Positions 9,185-17,631 of a stretch of DNA of 64,000 bases are shown here, piece by piece. Made by a program: the position numbers and the translations under genes. The stretch is from Flexilinea flocculi (GTDB taxonomy: Bacteria > Chloroflexota > Anaerolineae > Anaerolineales > Anaerolineaceae). The DNA is taken from contig NZ_DF968181.1 in the NCBI RefSeq assembly GCF_001192795.1, positions 2,196,659 through 2,260,658 on the forward strand. Direction: 5' to 3'. Within the stretch, counting starts at the first letter, position 1. Each line of letters begins with the position of its first letter. The notes under the pieces were generated by a model. That model did no database searches and was not told the origin of the DNA. It saw only the letters and a list, made by a program, of their open reading frames with translations.

Positions 9185-10452
9185 TAGTTTTTCGCCTCAA
9201 TTTCCCATGATAATCTTGGACGAATCAATCCGGTGCGCGGTTCCGGCCATTGCGTTCCCGGCGCTCCGGTGCCATCCACATGAAATACAAGCGCTTGTTC
9301 ATCGTGAAAATATCTCTTGATTTTAAAAGTACTTGCATTGACTCCTAAAACAAAACGTCCTTCATTCAAGAAATCCGCAGGAATTGTGCATCGGCTGATG
9401 TAAGTTCCCTTGTCACGTACGCTGAATTCCTCGAATCTTTCTGAATCATCGACGTCAAAAGAAGTAAAAATAAATTCCCCCCGTACACTGATTAAATAGA
9501 TGCCAACCCGCAATCCGGTGATCGCTTCCTCTAATTGATATTCGAACTCGATATGAATCGGCTGTGTTGAACGAACAGTATCCGAAATGTTTCCTTGATC
9601 GTTCAGAATTCGTATCGCCACCGGTACAAAGGGAGCTGCTTCGGCAGGAATTTCATCCGGAGTCCATACTCGAAACCCTTCCTGTGAAAAACCATGTGAT
9701 AAATAGTAATCTACTGCTTCAGCTGAGGGAGCCTGCATTACGAGTTTGCCTTTTTCCAAAACAATTGTCTCTTGCGTAAGCCGTAGAATGGCTGACATAT
9801 TATGACTGACAAACAGCACGGTTCTGCCCTGATCGGCGACATCGCTCATTTTTCCGAGGCATTTCCTTTGGAATTCAGCATCGCCGACAGCTAATACTTC
9901 ATCAATCACTAATATTTCCGGTTCGAGGTGAGCCGATACTGCAAAGGCAAGACGCAGATACATACCGCTTGAATATCGTTTTACAGGTGTATCAATAAAC
10001 TCTTCTACTTCTGAGAAGGCAATAATTTCATCCATTTTTCGGGATATTTCTTCATGCTTCATCCCTAAAATCGCACCGTTTAAATAGATATTTTCCCTTC
10101 CCGTTAATTCGGGATGAAAACCTGTTCCAACTTCCAGCAAAGATCCGACTCTTCCGGAAATGGTCGCAGACCCGACAGTTGGTTCTGTCACTCGGGAAAG
10201 AATCTTCAATAATGTGCTTTTTCCGGCGCCATTGCGACCGACGATCCCCAACGCCATCCCTTTTTCAACATTAAAGGAAATATCTTTTAGTGCCCAGAAA
10301 GAATTTGCATCAGTCATTTTCCCATGCAGACGTTTTTTAGGTTTGGTAAACGTATCGATTAACGTCTCCCGAAAAGTTCGATAAGAGGCAGGCGCAGCAC
10401 CGATCCTGTATCTCTTGCCAATATGACTTACAATGACTGAATTTTGAGGCAC
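9184..10452 (-). CDS. wzt: Polysaccharide ABC exporter ATPase with C-terminal Wzt-like domain
   Basis: Residues 1-245 form an ABC ATPase: Walker A GRNGAGKST (72-80), the Wzt/TagH-type SGRVGSLLEVGTGFHPELTG (about 99-118), signature YSSGMYLRLAFA (160-171), Walker B LVIDE (181-185) and switch His217. Residues 270-422 form an extra beta-rich domain like Wzt-C, which in O-antigen exporters recognises the modified end of the chain. It powers movement of a lipid-linked glycan across the membrane with the permease encoded 12 bp upstream. The start is a GTG with GAGGAG six bases before it. The downstream gene overlaps by one base. The extra domain and nearby methyltransferase suggest export coupled to chain-end modification. 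Confidence 0.9.
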   Translation of the reverse strand: MPQNSVIVSHIGKRYRIGAAPASYRTFRETLIDTFTKPKKRLHGKMTDANSFWALKDISFNVEKGMALGIVGRNGAGKSTLLKILSRVTEPTVGSATISGRVGSLLEVGTGFHPELTGRENIYLNGAILGMKHEEISRKMDEIIAFSEVEEFIDTPVKRYSSGMYLRLAFAVSAHLEPEILVIDEVLAVGDAEFQRKCLGKMSDVADQGRTVLFVSHNMSAILRLTQETIVLEKGKLVMQAPSAEAVDYYLSHGFSQEGFRVWTPDEIPAEAAPFVPVAIRILNDQGNISDTVRSTQPIHIEFEYQLEEAITGLRVGIYLISVRGEFIFTSFDVDDSERFEEFSVRDKGTYISRCTIPADFLNEGRFVLGVNASTFKIKRYFHDEQALVFHVDGTGAPGTQWPEPRTGLIRPRLSWEIEAKN

Positions 10453-10464
10453 GATGTACTCCTC

Positions 10465-11313
10465 TTAAATGAGATCGGCGAATTGCTTTTCCATCCGCCG
10501 GAAATAGACCAAGCCGCTGATCAAAATCAGAATTGAGATCACCGAACTGAAAACAATGCTTTGTATCGGCACTGTATTGTAAACACCTAATAAAGATGAA
10601 CGAAATCCATTGACAACGCCCACCATCGGATTCAGATTATAGATAAACTGCAATTTTGGATTTGAAATCATTCCTGATCCATATGCAATCGGAGTTAAAT
10701 ACATCCAAAGCTGACAAATAAATGGAATGATGTAGCCAATATCCCGATATAAAACATCCATTGCCGAAAACCATAAGGCAACCCCAAGGGATGTAATGAT
10801 GGTTAAGAGAATGTAAAATGGAATTAATAGCAAATAAATGTTTGGTGAATAATGATAGTAAATCATCATAAAAATTAAAATAGGTACAGCAACGAAAAAA
10901 TCCACGATGCAAGCCAAAACACTGGAAAGCGGCAAAACCACACGCGGAAAATAAATTTTTGTGATCATATTGCGGTTTGTAACCAGAGAACGGCTGGCAT
11001 TTCTTAACGAATTTTCAAAGAGCTGCCATGGAAGCAAACCGGCCAGTGAAAACAATGGATAAGGGATGCCATCCGAAGGTACTCTTGCCAATCCACCAAA
11101 GAAAATCGAAAAGACAACCATAGTCATGACAGGTTGAATAATCGCCCAGGCAACGCCTAAGACAGTCTGTTTATAGCGGACTTTCAGATCCCGCCATGTC
11201 ATAAAAAATATCAGTTCGCGCGATCGTATTAATTCTTTTAAATCGACAATTTTCCAGCCTTGTGAAGGTTGAATGATCGTTTTAGTTGTTTCTGGTTCAT
11301 TGATTACATTCAA
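10465..11313 (-). CDS. wzm: Polysaccharide ABC exporter permease (Wzm/TagG-like, ABC-2)
   Basis: A 282-residue integral membrane protein with about six hydrophobic segments and the ABC-2 entry FFMTWRDLKVRYKQTVLGVAW, characteristic of Wzm/TagG/RfbA permeases. The motif PIAYGSGMI and the C-terminal FRRMEKQFADLI are also typical; the latter precedes the end as in other O-antigen permeases. It forms the transmembrane channel for the glycan with the ATPase encoded next. It lies 14 bp after the fucose synthase-like gene on the same transcript. A CGGAG site sits about 11 bp before the ATG. Confidence 0.9.
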   Translation of the reverse strand: MNVINEPETTKTIIQPSQGWKIVDLKELIRSRELIFFMTWRDLKVRYKQTVLGVAWAIIQPVMTMVVFSIFFGGLARVPSDGIPYPLFSLAGLLPWQLFENSLRNASRSLVTNRNMITKIYFPRVVLPLSSVLACIVDFFVAVPILIFMMIYYHYSPNIYLLLIPFYILLTIITSLGVALWFSAMDVLYRDIGYIIPFICQLWMYLTPIAYGSGMISNPKLQFIYNLNPMVGVVNGFRSSLLGVYNTVPIQSIVFSSVISILILISGLVYFRRMEKQFADLI

Positions 11314-11327
11314 AATATTGCTCCGAA

Positions 11328-12299
11328 TCAGCCTTTTTTCAATATTGCATCACGGTTTGAAATGTAGTATTCAATCGTATTTTTCAATCCGGTATCAAAA
11401 TCCATCTTTGCGGAAAAGCCAAAATATTCTTTTGCCCGTGTTACATCCAGCGCCCTCCGCGGTTGTCCATTTGGTTTTGTCGGATCAAAGACAATTTTTC
11501 CTTTAAAACCGGTCAATACTGCTATTTTTTCCGCCAGGTCTCGTATGGAAATTTCGTTGCCAGAGCCGATGTTAACAGGATCGGGACCATTATAAAACTC
11601 GGCAGCCATGACAATACCTTCAGCTGCATCACCCGCGTAAATAAATTCTCGCGTTGGAGTTCCATCGCCCCAAATGATGACTTCCGGATCGCCCTTCAGT
11701 TTGGCTTCATAACATTTGTGAATTAGTGCGGGAATGACATGAGAAGAGCGTGGACTGAAATTATCACGCGGACCATATAAGTTGACCGGCAGCAGATAGA
11801 TCGAATTAAAGCCGTATTGCTGACGATAAGCTTGTGACTGAACAAGAAGCATCTTCTTCGCTAATCCATATGGGGCATTCGTTTCTTCCGGATATCCATT
11901 CCAGAGATCGGATTCTTTGAATGGAATCGGCGTGTATTTTGGATAAGCACAAATGGTACCGACTGCCACCATTTTTTCAACACCGAATTTCCACGATTCA
12001 TGGATCAGTTGAACACCCATCATCAGATTATCATAAAAGAATTCTGCAGGATGTTCTCGATTAGCGCCGATCCCGCCCACATTGGCGGCCAAATGGATGA
12101 TGACATCCGGTCTGGAATCTTCCAGCATTCGTTTGATATCAGCGGCATTGATCAAATTGTAATTTTTTGAGGCAGGAATAAAAAAATCATGAATTCCGCG
12201 TCTATGCAAACTTTCCTGAACAAATGATCCTAAAAAACCTGAGCCGCCAGTGATACAAATTCTTTTACCTGAAAGCGGAGAAACTTCCGTCATAAACAT
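11328..12299 (-). CDS. fcl: GDP-L-fucose synthase-like NAD-dependent epimerase/reductase
   Basis: Extended SDR of 323 residues with [11 protein letters not shown] (16-26), [12 protein letters not shown] (69-80), GTICAYP (114-120, the GSSCIYP position of GDP-fucose synthases) and Tyr144/Lys148 in YGLAKK. WcaG/Fcl enzymes epimerise and reduce GDP-4-keto-6-deoxymannose to GDP-L-fucose. The NVGGIGAN and [10 protein letters not shown] segments are close to true Fcl proteins. A GGAGGGGTAAGG region precedes the ATG. The partner GDP-mannose 4,6-dehydratase is not in this window and may be encoded elsewhere, so fucose is likely but unproven. Confidence 0.85.
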   Translation of the reverse strand: MFMTEVSPLSGKRICITGGSGFLGSFVQESLHRRGIHDFFIPASKNYNLINAADIKRMLEDSRPDVIIHLAANVGGIGANREHPAEFFYDNLMMGVQLIHESWKFGVEKMVAVGTICAYPKYTPIPFKESDLWNGYPEETNAPYGLAKKMLLVQSQAYRQQYGFNSIYLLPVNLYGPRDNFSPRSSHVIPALIHKCYEAKLKGDPEVIIWGDGTPTREFIYAGDAAEGIVMAAEFYNGPDPVNIGSGNEISIRDLAEKIAVLTGFKGKIVFDPTKPNGQPRRALDVTRAKEYFGFSAKMDFDTGLKNTIEYYISNRDAILKKG

Positions 12300-12321
12300 G
12301 TCCTTACCCCTCCGTCAGAAA

Positions 12322-12852
12322 TTATTTCGAATCATCAGGGATTGTTAAAAACAACTTTAATCCCTGGATATCAACAACCGGCAACTTCATCTCTTTCTGA
12401 GCAGCCGTTTTTTGATCAATGATTTTGAAACCTTGTTCAATTCCGGTCAGTCGGCAGATTTCAGCGACGTCTCCATCCCCGTTTAGAATCAAAGCACTAT
12501 AATGTGCTTCAGAACATTGATCCAAAACAGATTTCATTCGTTGTCTTAATAATCGATAAAGCTGAAAGGAAGAATGAATATAGTCAACTGCCAAACGTGT
12601 GCGAAGAGCCAATCCTTCCGGAGTAATGATATATTTGAGTTTCCTGCGCTCCAGTCGTTGGATCTTCAAATAGCCCTTATCCACCAGATGCTTGACATGC
12701 CAGTTAATTGTTCCGACAGCTACACCAAGCTTGTTCGCAAGGACTGCCTGGGTGGAATTCGGATTTTCCTCAAGCAATTCCAAAATATCCAGGTCTTTCA
12801 GGTCTTCATTATCGTCATATCCCTGATCGGGGCTTAATATCGTCATAGGCAT
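12322..12852 (-). CDS. Winged helix-turn-helix transcriptional regulator
   Basis: Residues 20-80 form a winged helix-turn-helix (ELLEENPNSTQAVLANKLGVAVGTINWHVKHL as helices 2 and 3, then a wing with RRKLKYIITPEGLALR), similar to MarR/ArsR-like regulators. The C-terminal 90 residues (LILNGDGDVAEICRLTG ... PVVDIQGLKLFLT) could be a small sensor domain of unknown ligand. It is the first gene of the long glycan operon, directly behind its promoter, which suggests local or autoregulatory control. There is no clear Shine-Dalgarno site; the predicted 5' leader is only about 12 nt. An in-frame ATG two codons in is an equal alternative start. Confidence 0.8.
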   Translation of the reverse strand: MPMTILSPDQGYDDNEDLKDLDILELLEENPNSTQAVLANKLGVAVGTINWHVKHLVDKGYLKIQRLERRKLKYIITPEGLALRTRLAVDYIHSSFQLYRLLRQRMKSVLDQCSEAHYSALILNGDGDVAEICRLTGIEQGFKIIDQKTAAQKEMKLPVVDIQGLKLFLTIPDDSK

Positions 12853-12870
12853 CTAATATTCAATAGCTGA

Positions 12871-12898
12871 ATTATACCTTGTTTTCATCGAAGGTCAA
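12871..12898 (-). promoter_or_regulatory. Promoter of the glycan operon
   Basis: On the minus strand TTGACC and a perfect TATAAT are separated by 16 bp. The predicted start of transcription lies about 12 nt before the regulator ATG at 12,852. It is the only strong sigma-70-type promoter I see ahead of the run of closely packed minus-strand genes down to position 1. Confidence 0.75.
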
Positions 12899-12998
12899 GG
12901 TAAGCCATTCAGTTCTGATTTGTCAGGGTCATTTGTCTTGATAATCAAAAACAAATGTCATTACATTTCAGCGTTTCATAAGATGGGGAAATTTTTTT

Positions 12999-13042
12999 TG
13001 TTGTGCTGTTATTGTGCGAAGCGCAAAACCAACACAGCAACA
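12999..13042. repeat. Palindromic intergenic element, hairpin core
   Basis: Imperfect inverted repeat with arms based on TGTTG / CAACA and an apex reading GTGCGAAGCGC, which contains GCGAAGC. It is followed by CGATTGATTCGAAAGG and, at 13,076-13,089, a degenerate end (TTGCGAATGGCTG). It belongs to the intergenic palindrome family described in the findings. It lies in the 700 bp gap between the divergent glycan operon and the M20 gene, a gap that otherwise holds no convincing ORF. Confidence 0.6.
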
Positions 13043-13222
13043 TGTTTTCTCGATTGATTCGAAAGGTTGGTTTCTATTGCGAATGGCTGATTACATTGAT
13101 TATTTGAATTTCCCGAGGGATGCAAATAATTCTGCTATGAACGGGAGTGATTCATTATAGCTGAATCACACTGAAGGATTATCACTCTTTTCGCAGCATA
13201 ATTCAACCTTTCATTTGAAAAA

Positions 13223-13294
13223 TCAGCAATTCCATATTTAATAGAGCCAATTGAATGATGAGGGAACTCTTTCCTCCCGATATTTCAAATTGCA
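13223..13294. repeat. Short form of the palindromic intergenic element
   Basis: Begins with CAGCAATTCCATAT and ends with ATTTCAAATTGC, the inverted end sequences of the family with a few mismatches. It contains only a small internal hairpin (GAGG...CCTC) in place of the long central one. It looks like a deletion derivative or minimal version. Confidence 0.5.
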
Positions 13295-13383
13295 TACGTA
13301 ATAATGGACAAAACTGGTAATAATTGCCTTGAAATACAATATAAAAAGTTGTTCTCAGATTAAAATCAAAAAAAAGACAGAAA

Positions 13384-13520
13384 CCATAGAATCCAATGAT
13401 TTCAATATATATAGAAAGGATTCTATGGTGTTGTGTTGTCTGTGTAATCCGTATTCAAATCACACAACAGTCTTTATTTCCAATTGATTCAAAAAGAAAG
13501 ACGGTATTTCAAATCACTGC
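13384..13520. repeat. Inverted repeats upstream of the M20 gene, including a palindromic-element copy
   Basis: A perfect 12-bp inverted repeat (ACCATAGAATCC at 13,384-13,395 and its complement at 13,419-13,430) flanks an A+T-rich spacer. It is followed by a GTTGTGT / ACACAAC hairpin, the phrase CAATTGATTCAAAA and an ATTTCAAATCACTG end typical of the intergenic family. No T-tract follows, so it is not an obvious terminator. Confidence 0.5.
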
Positions 13521-13556
13521 AATGAATCGATGAAGTTTGACAGAATGGAGCAAAAA

Positions 13557-14720
13557 ATGGATATTCCGCAAGATTTCGATAACCAGATCATACACTGGCG
13601 TCGCTTTTTTCATCAAAATCCTGAAGTTAGTCTCAAAGAAAAAACGACAACACAAAAAATCGATGAGATATTACAGTCCTTAAATATCTGGACCTATGCC
13701 ATCGGTCCGACAGGAATTTGCGGCATTGTAATCGGAGAAAAGAAAAGCATCAATGCAACAGTCTGCCTGAGGGCTGACATCGATGCATTATGTATGGAAG
13801 AACAGAGTTGCACCCCTTATCGATCTGTAAATAAGGGAGTAGCGCATGCCTGCGGTCATGACGGACATACAGCTTCTCTCCTGGGAGCTGCACGTTTGCT
13901 ACAGCGAAACAGGGCTTCGTTTGGCGGTACAGTTAAATTACTCTTTCAACCTGCTGAAGAAATCTGTGAAGGGGCAAAAATTCTTGTCGAAAAAGGGGAG
14001 TTTGATGATGTTGATTGTGCGCTTGGAATACACTTTATGCCGACGCTTGAATATGGGAAAATCTGTTGTGCCGCCGGTCCGGTGATGGCTGGTTGTGACT
14101 ATTTTCAAATAACAGTTCAAGGAAAAGGTGGACATATCAGCACCCCTCATCTGGCAGCGAATCCGTTGCTTGCCGCAGCTCAAATTTTGAACAGTCTCCA
14201 ATCTATTATCACACAGCAGTTTTCGCCATCAGAAGAGATATTAATAGGGGTCGGGAAGTTTTCAGGAGGAACACAATATAACATTATTCCCAATGAAGCG
14301 TGTATGGAAGGAACCATTCGATATTATGATCCGAATTCCCAATCAGCCGCACAGACAGCGATACGCAACATGGCTGAGAATATCGCCAGAGCTTACCATA
14401 CAGAAGCAGTAGTTGCGTTTAAGGAATTTACACCGCCAGTGATCAATCCGGAGAATCTTGCAGAATTCGGGCAAAAAATTGCTTCAGAAATTGTCGGAGA
14501 GAAAAACGTCATAGCCAAATTCGAGAAATCGCTGGCTGGAGATGATTTTGCATTTTATCAGCGAAAAGCCCCCGGATTATATGTGAAAATCGGATCAGCA
14601 AATCCAGAAAAACCGGAGACTCTGCACCCGCTGCATCACGCCGCATTCGATATCGAAGAAAAAGCGTTATCGATAGCAGCCAGGTATTATACAGAATTTG
14701 CCATAAAATACCTTAATTGA
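13557..14720 (+). CDS. M20 family amidohydrolase (aminoacylase / hippurate hydrolase type)
   Basis: A 387-residue cytoplasmic metallohydrolase of peptidase family M20D. Visible motifs are FHQNPEVS near the start, LRADIDAL with the family's Asp, HACGHDGHTA, QPAEE with the catalytic and metal-binding Glu pair, GIHFMP, and the C-terminal AGDDFAFY followed by LHHAAFD with the last metal ligand. Such enzymes cleave N-acyl amino acids or hippurate-like amides. The ATG at 13,557 is preceded by GGAGC at 6 bp; an in-frame ATG at 13,530 has no site. It lies ahead of the oligopeptide importer operon but is separated from it by a promoter, so it is probably co-functional rather than co-transcribed. Confidence 0.88.
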   Translation: MDIPQDFDNQIIHWRRFFHQNPEVSLKEKTTTQKIDEILQSLNIWTYAIGPTGICGIVIGEKKSINATVCLRADIDALCMEEQSCTPYRSVNKGVAHACGHDGHTASLLGAARLLQRNRASFGGTVKLLFQPAEEICEGAKILVEKGEFDDVDCALGIHFMPTLEYGKICCAAGPVMAGCDYFQITVQGKGGHISTPHLAANPLLAAAQILNSLQSIITQQFSPSEEILIGVGKFSGGTQYNIIPNEACMEGTIRYYDPNSQSAAQTAIRNMAENIARAYHTEAVVAFKEFTPPVINPENLAEFGQKIASEIVGEKNVIAKFEKSLAGDDFAFYQRKAPGLYVKIGSANPEKPETLHPLHHAAFDIEEKALSIAARYYTEFAIKYLN

Positions 14721-14729
14721 GTCTGGCAG

Positions 14730-14818
14730 CAGTGAGTCGAAGTATGAAAAGAACTCGTTGTCGTTCTTACGGTCTAACGCGTTTTCTTCAAAACAACGAT
14801 AAATTTTTCAAATAACTG
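14730..14818. repeat. Degenerate palindromic intergenic element
   Basis: Contains GAAGTATGAAAAGAACTCGTTG, closely resembling the copy at 57,480-57,590, with a TCGTTGT / ACAACGA pair at the stem base and a TTTTTCAAATAACTGCTGA end. The central arms no longer pair well. Confidence 0.45.
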
Positions 14819-14838
14819 CTGAATTGTAATAAGATATC

Positions 14839-14866
14839 TTGACGAAACACCTAATCTTTTTATAAT
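14839..14866 (+). promoter_or_regulatory. Promoter of the oligopeptide importer operon
   Basis: TTGACG and TATAAT are separated by 16 bp. Transcription should start near 14,873, giving a leader of about 235 nt before the binding-protein gene at 15,109. That leader contains the alternative hairpins described in the next entry. Confidence 0.7.
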
Positions 14867-14923
14867 ACCTGCATGTTTAATTTTAAGAACCAGTTATATA
14901 TAATTATGTGCTTGTGTACCTGG

Positions 14924-15032
14924 CGGGGAATTCCTTTTCTGAACAGCTTTGGCTGATGTTCTTGCAACTTTAGACAAACTGACGAACGGAATTCCTCGTT
15001 ATTTTATTGGCTGAGAAGTCCGTTCGTTTTTT
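14924..15032 (+). promoter_or_regulatory. Candidate riboswitch or attenuator leader with terminator
   Basis: CGGGGAATTCC (14,924-14,934) can pair with GGAATTCCTCG (14,988-14,998) to form an 11-bp helix with one G-U pair. It encloses a hairpin GAACAGC...GTTC and about 25 further nt. The 3' strand of that helix also lies inside a terminator stem: ACGAACGGA (14,982-14,990) pairs with TCCGTTCGT (15,019-15,027), partly continued inward, followed by six T. The two folds exclude each other, the usual logic of a transcription-terminating riboswitch. I recognise no known aptamer. A short ATG frame at 14,906 (16 codons) overlaps it but has no ribosome binding site. Confidence 0.6.
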
Positions 15033-15108
15033 AATTTAACCAATATCATCAAGATGGAGGCTTGCGAACGGGATATTTTTTGACTCGAAAAAAACGAAGG
15101 AGTAAATC

Positions 15109-16701
15109 ATGAAAAATCGAAAGTGTCTTGTTTTAATCTTGTCCCTGTTTGCTGTATTGTTTGGCACTGTGGCAGTGCCTGCCCAAAGCGGAACCAACGC
15201 TTTGACAATCGGAATCTCTGTTGAACCCATATCTCTCGATCCAGCCGGTGGATTATATGTTCCTGAACAATTCTTAATTCAACAAATCTTCGATCCGCTG
15301 ATCGCTGCAGATCCCGCATTAAATCTGCATCCTGCATTAGCAAAAAGCTGGGAAGTTAATGAAGATGGAACAGAATTTACATTTCATTTAAGAGAGGATG
15401 TGAAATTCCAGGATGGGACAAAATTCACAGGGGAAGCAGTAAAAATCTCCTTCGATCGTGCAGCAAAAGGAACCACTGTTGCAGCCGCTGCCCCCACAAT
15501 TTTTTATGATTACATAGAAACCCAGGTTGTTGATGATACAACTGTCGTCGTAAAATTTTCATCACCGCACGCTACATTTCTGCAGGATCTTACACGTCCC
15601 TGGCTGATGATTTCTTCTCCTGCTGCCATTGAAAAATATGGCGAAGATTATGGACAGCATCCAGTCGGCACGGGTCCCTTCATCCTGAAAGAATGGGCAA
15701 CGCAGGACCACATTACACTGACGAAAAACCCGGATTACAACTGGGCACCTGAATACATGGCTCACAACGGACCAGCTTTGCTGGATGAAATCACGTTCCG
15801 TTTTCTGCCGGAACAAGCTACTCGTATTGCAGCATTCCAGTCAGGTGAAGCTTCATTAGTACAGGATCCATCTTACTTAGAAGCATCACAAATGGCGACA
15901 GATCCGAATGTACAACTCTTCACATTTGTCAATCCAGGCATGACATCCCATCAAATGATCAATGTGGAAAAAGCGCCGACTGATGATATCAATGTACGCA
16001 AAGCATTAATCTATGCAGTCGACCAGGAAACAATCTCACAGATTGCTTTCTATGGTCTGCAACCGGCTGCACATAGTGTGATTTCTCCCAGCACATGGGG
16101 ATACAACGAAGAAGCTGCCCAACTATACAGTTATGATCCGGAAAAAGCTGCTGCATTGCTGGAAGAATCAGGATGGATTGACAGCAACGGTGACGGAATT
16201 CGCGAAAAAGACGGCGTGAATCTGCATATTGAGTACCCTGCCCTTCCGACATATGAAGAAGCGTTCATGGAACTGCTGGCATCGTATCTGCAAAAGGCAG
16301 GATTTGAAGTCAACATAACAAAATTGGATGACGCTGGTATCTCTGAATTTGGTTTCGCAAGCAAACATAATATATTAAATATGGGTTGGATCAGCCGAGA
16401 TCCCGCTGTACTGAGTTATGTTTATGATTCAGAAAATATTGAAGGCGGCAATCAATCCAGTTATACCCGTTTCCGCAACGATCGTCTGGATGAGATATTA
16501 AGGACTGCTCCGCAGACAATCGATGAAGAAGCCCGCAAAGCATTGTATCAGGAAGCACAAATGATCATCATGGAGAATGCAATCGCGCTCCCGATTCATT
16601 GTTATGGCAGCGTTTACCTTGCAGATTCAAATATCGCCGGATTCCGCTTTGATCCCGAAGGATTCCCTTATCTTTACGAAATATCAATCACGGCGGAATA
16701 A
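15109..16701 (+). CDS. Oligopeptide/dipeptide ABC transporter substrate-binding protein
   Basis: A 530-residue SBP family 5 protein. Residues 1-25 are a signal peptide (basic MKNRK, hydrophobic core, AQS near the cleavage point) without a lipobox Cys. The mature part starts with TIGISVEPISLDPAGG and has the family sequence LHPALAKSWEVNEDGTEFTFHLREDVKFQDG. It captures peptides or similar cations outside the membrane and delivers them to the two permeases encoded directly after it. An AAGGAG site lies 7 bp before the ATG. The missing lipobox is slightly unusual for a monoderm-like protein. The substrate is not defined, though the nearby amidohydrolases suggest N-acylated or amide compounds. Confidence 0.9.
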   Translation: MKNRKCLVLILSLFAVLFGTVAVPAQSGTNALTIGISVEPISLDPAGGLYVPEQFLIQQIFDPLIAADPALNLHPALAKSWEVNEDGTEFTFHLREDVKFQDGTKFTGEAVKISFDRAAKGTTVAAAAPTIFYDYIETQVVDDTTVVVKFSSPHATFLQDLTRPWLMISSPAAIEKYGEDYGQHPVGTGPFILKEWATQDHITLTKNPDYNWAPEYMAHNGPALLDEITFRFLPEQATRIAAFQSGEASLVQDPSYLEASQMATDPNVQLFTFVNPGMTSHQMINVEKAPTDDINVRKALIYAVDQETISQIAFYGLQPAAHSVISPSTWGYNEEAAQLYSYDPEKAAALLEESGWIDSNGDGIREKDGVNLHIEYPALPTYEEAFMELLASYLQKAGFEVNITKLDDAGISEFGFASKHNILNMGWISRDPAVLSYVYDSENIEGGNQSSYTRFRNDRLDEILRTAPQTIDEEARKALYQEAQMIIMENAIALPIHCYGSVYLADSNIAGFRFDPEGFPYLYEISITAE

Positions 16702-16704
16702 TCG

Positions 16705-17631
16705 ATGTGGAGATATCTTGGGCGTAGACTTCTGACATCCTTGTCGGTATTGATCGGCGTGTCGATCTTCACATTTTTGATGCTCCATCTGGTACCAGGT
16801 GATCCTGTCCACGCACTTCTGGGCAGACAGGCAGTTACGCCCGAAAGACTTGAAGAACTTCGACAGGAATTGGGATTGAATGATCCCATTCCTGTCCAAT
16901 ATTTTAACTATATAAAAAATGTCGTACAAGGTGATCTCGGCCGGTCCTTAAAAACGAATCGCTCGGTTCTTGATTCGATCAAAGAACAATTTCCAAGCAC
17001 ACTTCAATTGACATTTTTTGCTCTATTGATCTCCAGTACATTCGGCATCCTCATCGGGACAATCTGTGCATTTTCACATAACTCCTGGTTTGACAAGATC
17101 CTGTCAATCGTTACAATCAGCGGAATTTCGATTCCACCCTTTTTTTTTGGTTTGCTATTAATCCTGTTTTTCTCTGTAAAATTGAACTGGCTTCCGGCAG
17201 TCGCTAAAAGCAATGATCCGGGGGGTTTAATTCTTCCAGCTTTCACGTTAGCAATTGGCGAAGCATGCTGGCTCGCACGTCTCGTACGGTCAAGTATCCT
17301 GGAAGAATTTAACAAAAACTATCAATGGACGGCACGGGCAAAAGGTGTTCGTGAAAGCACTGTCCTTTTTTATCATGTGCTCAGAAATTCTCTGATTCCC
17401 ATTGTCACTGCAATCAGTTTGCAGTTTGTTTATTTGATGGCCGGATCTGTCGTGGTTGAATCCATTTTTGCCCGTCAGGGAATCGGGCGACTGGCTGTTA
17501 CAGCAATACAAAACCGTGATTTTCCACTGGTACAGGGAACAGTTGCTTTTATTGCAGTGATTTATGTTTTGATCAACACGATTACTGATCTAATCTATGC
17601 TGTTGTTGATCCGAGGGTTCGATTGAAATGA
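16705..17631 (+). CDS. Peptide ABC transporter permease, DppB/OppB type
   Basis: A 308-residue permease with six predicted membrane spans. It shows the DppB N-terminus (MWRYLGRRLLTSLSVLIGVSIFTFLMLHLVPGDP) and the EAA-loop region with TARAKGVRESTVLFYHVLRNSLIP, which docks the ATPase. LNDPIPVQYFNYI is another family segment. It starts three bases after the binding-protein stop and overlaps the next permease by 4 bp (ATGA), so the three genes form one operon. It provides half of the membrane channel. Confidence 0.92.
   Translation: MWRYLGRRLLTSLSVLIGVSIFTFLMLHLVPGDPVHALLGRQAVTPERLEELRQELGLNDPIPVQYFNYIKNVVQGDLGRSLKTNRSVLDSIKEQFPSTLQLTFFALLISSTFGILIGTICAFSHNSWFDKILSIVTISGISIPPFFFGLLLILFFSVKLNWLPAVAKSNDPGGLILPAFTLAIGEACWLARLVRSSILEEFNKNYQWTARAKGVRESTVLFYHVLRNSLIPIVTAISLQFVYLMAGSVVVESIFARQGIGRLAVTAIQNRDFPLVQGTVAFIAVIYVLINTITDLIYAVVDPRVRLK

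Noticed and set aside
14906..14956. Sixteen-codon ATG frame inside the importer leader (starts MCLCTW)
   Set aside because: No ribosome binding site and no run of a single regulatory amino acid; the RNA pairing explains the region better.
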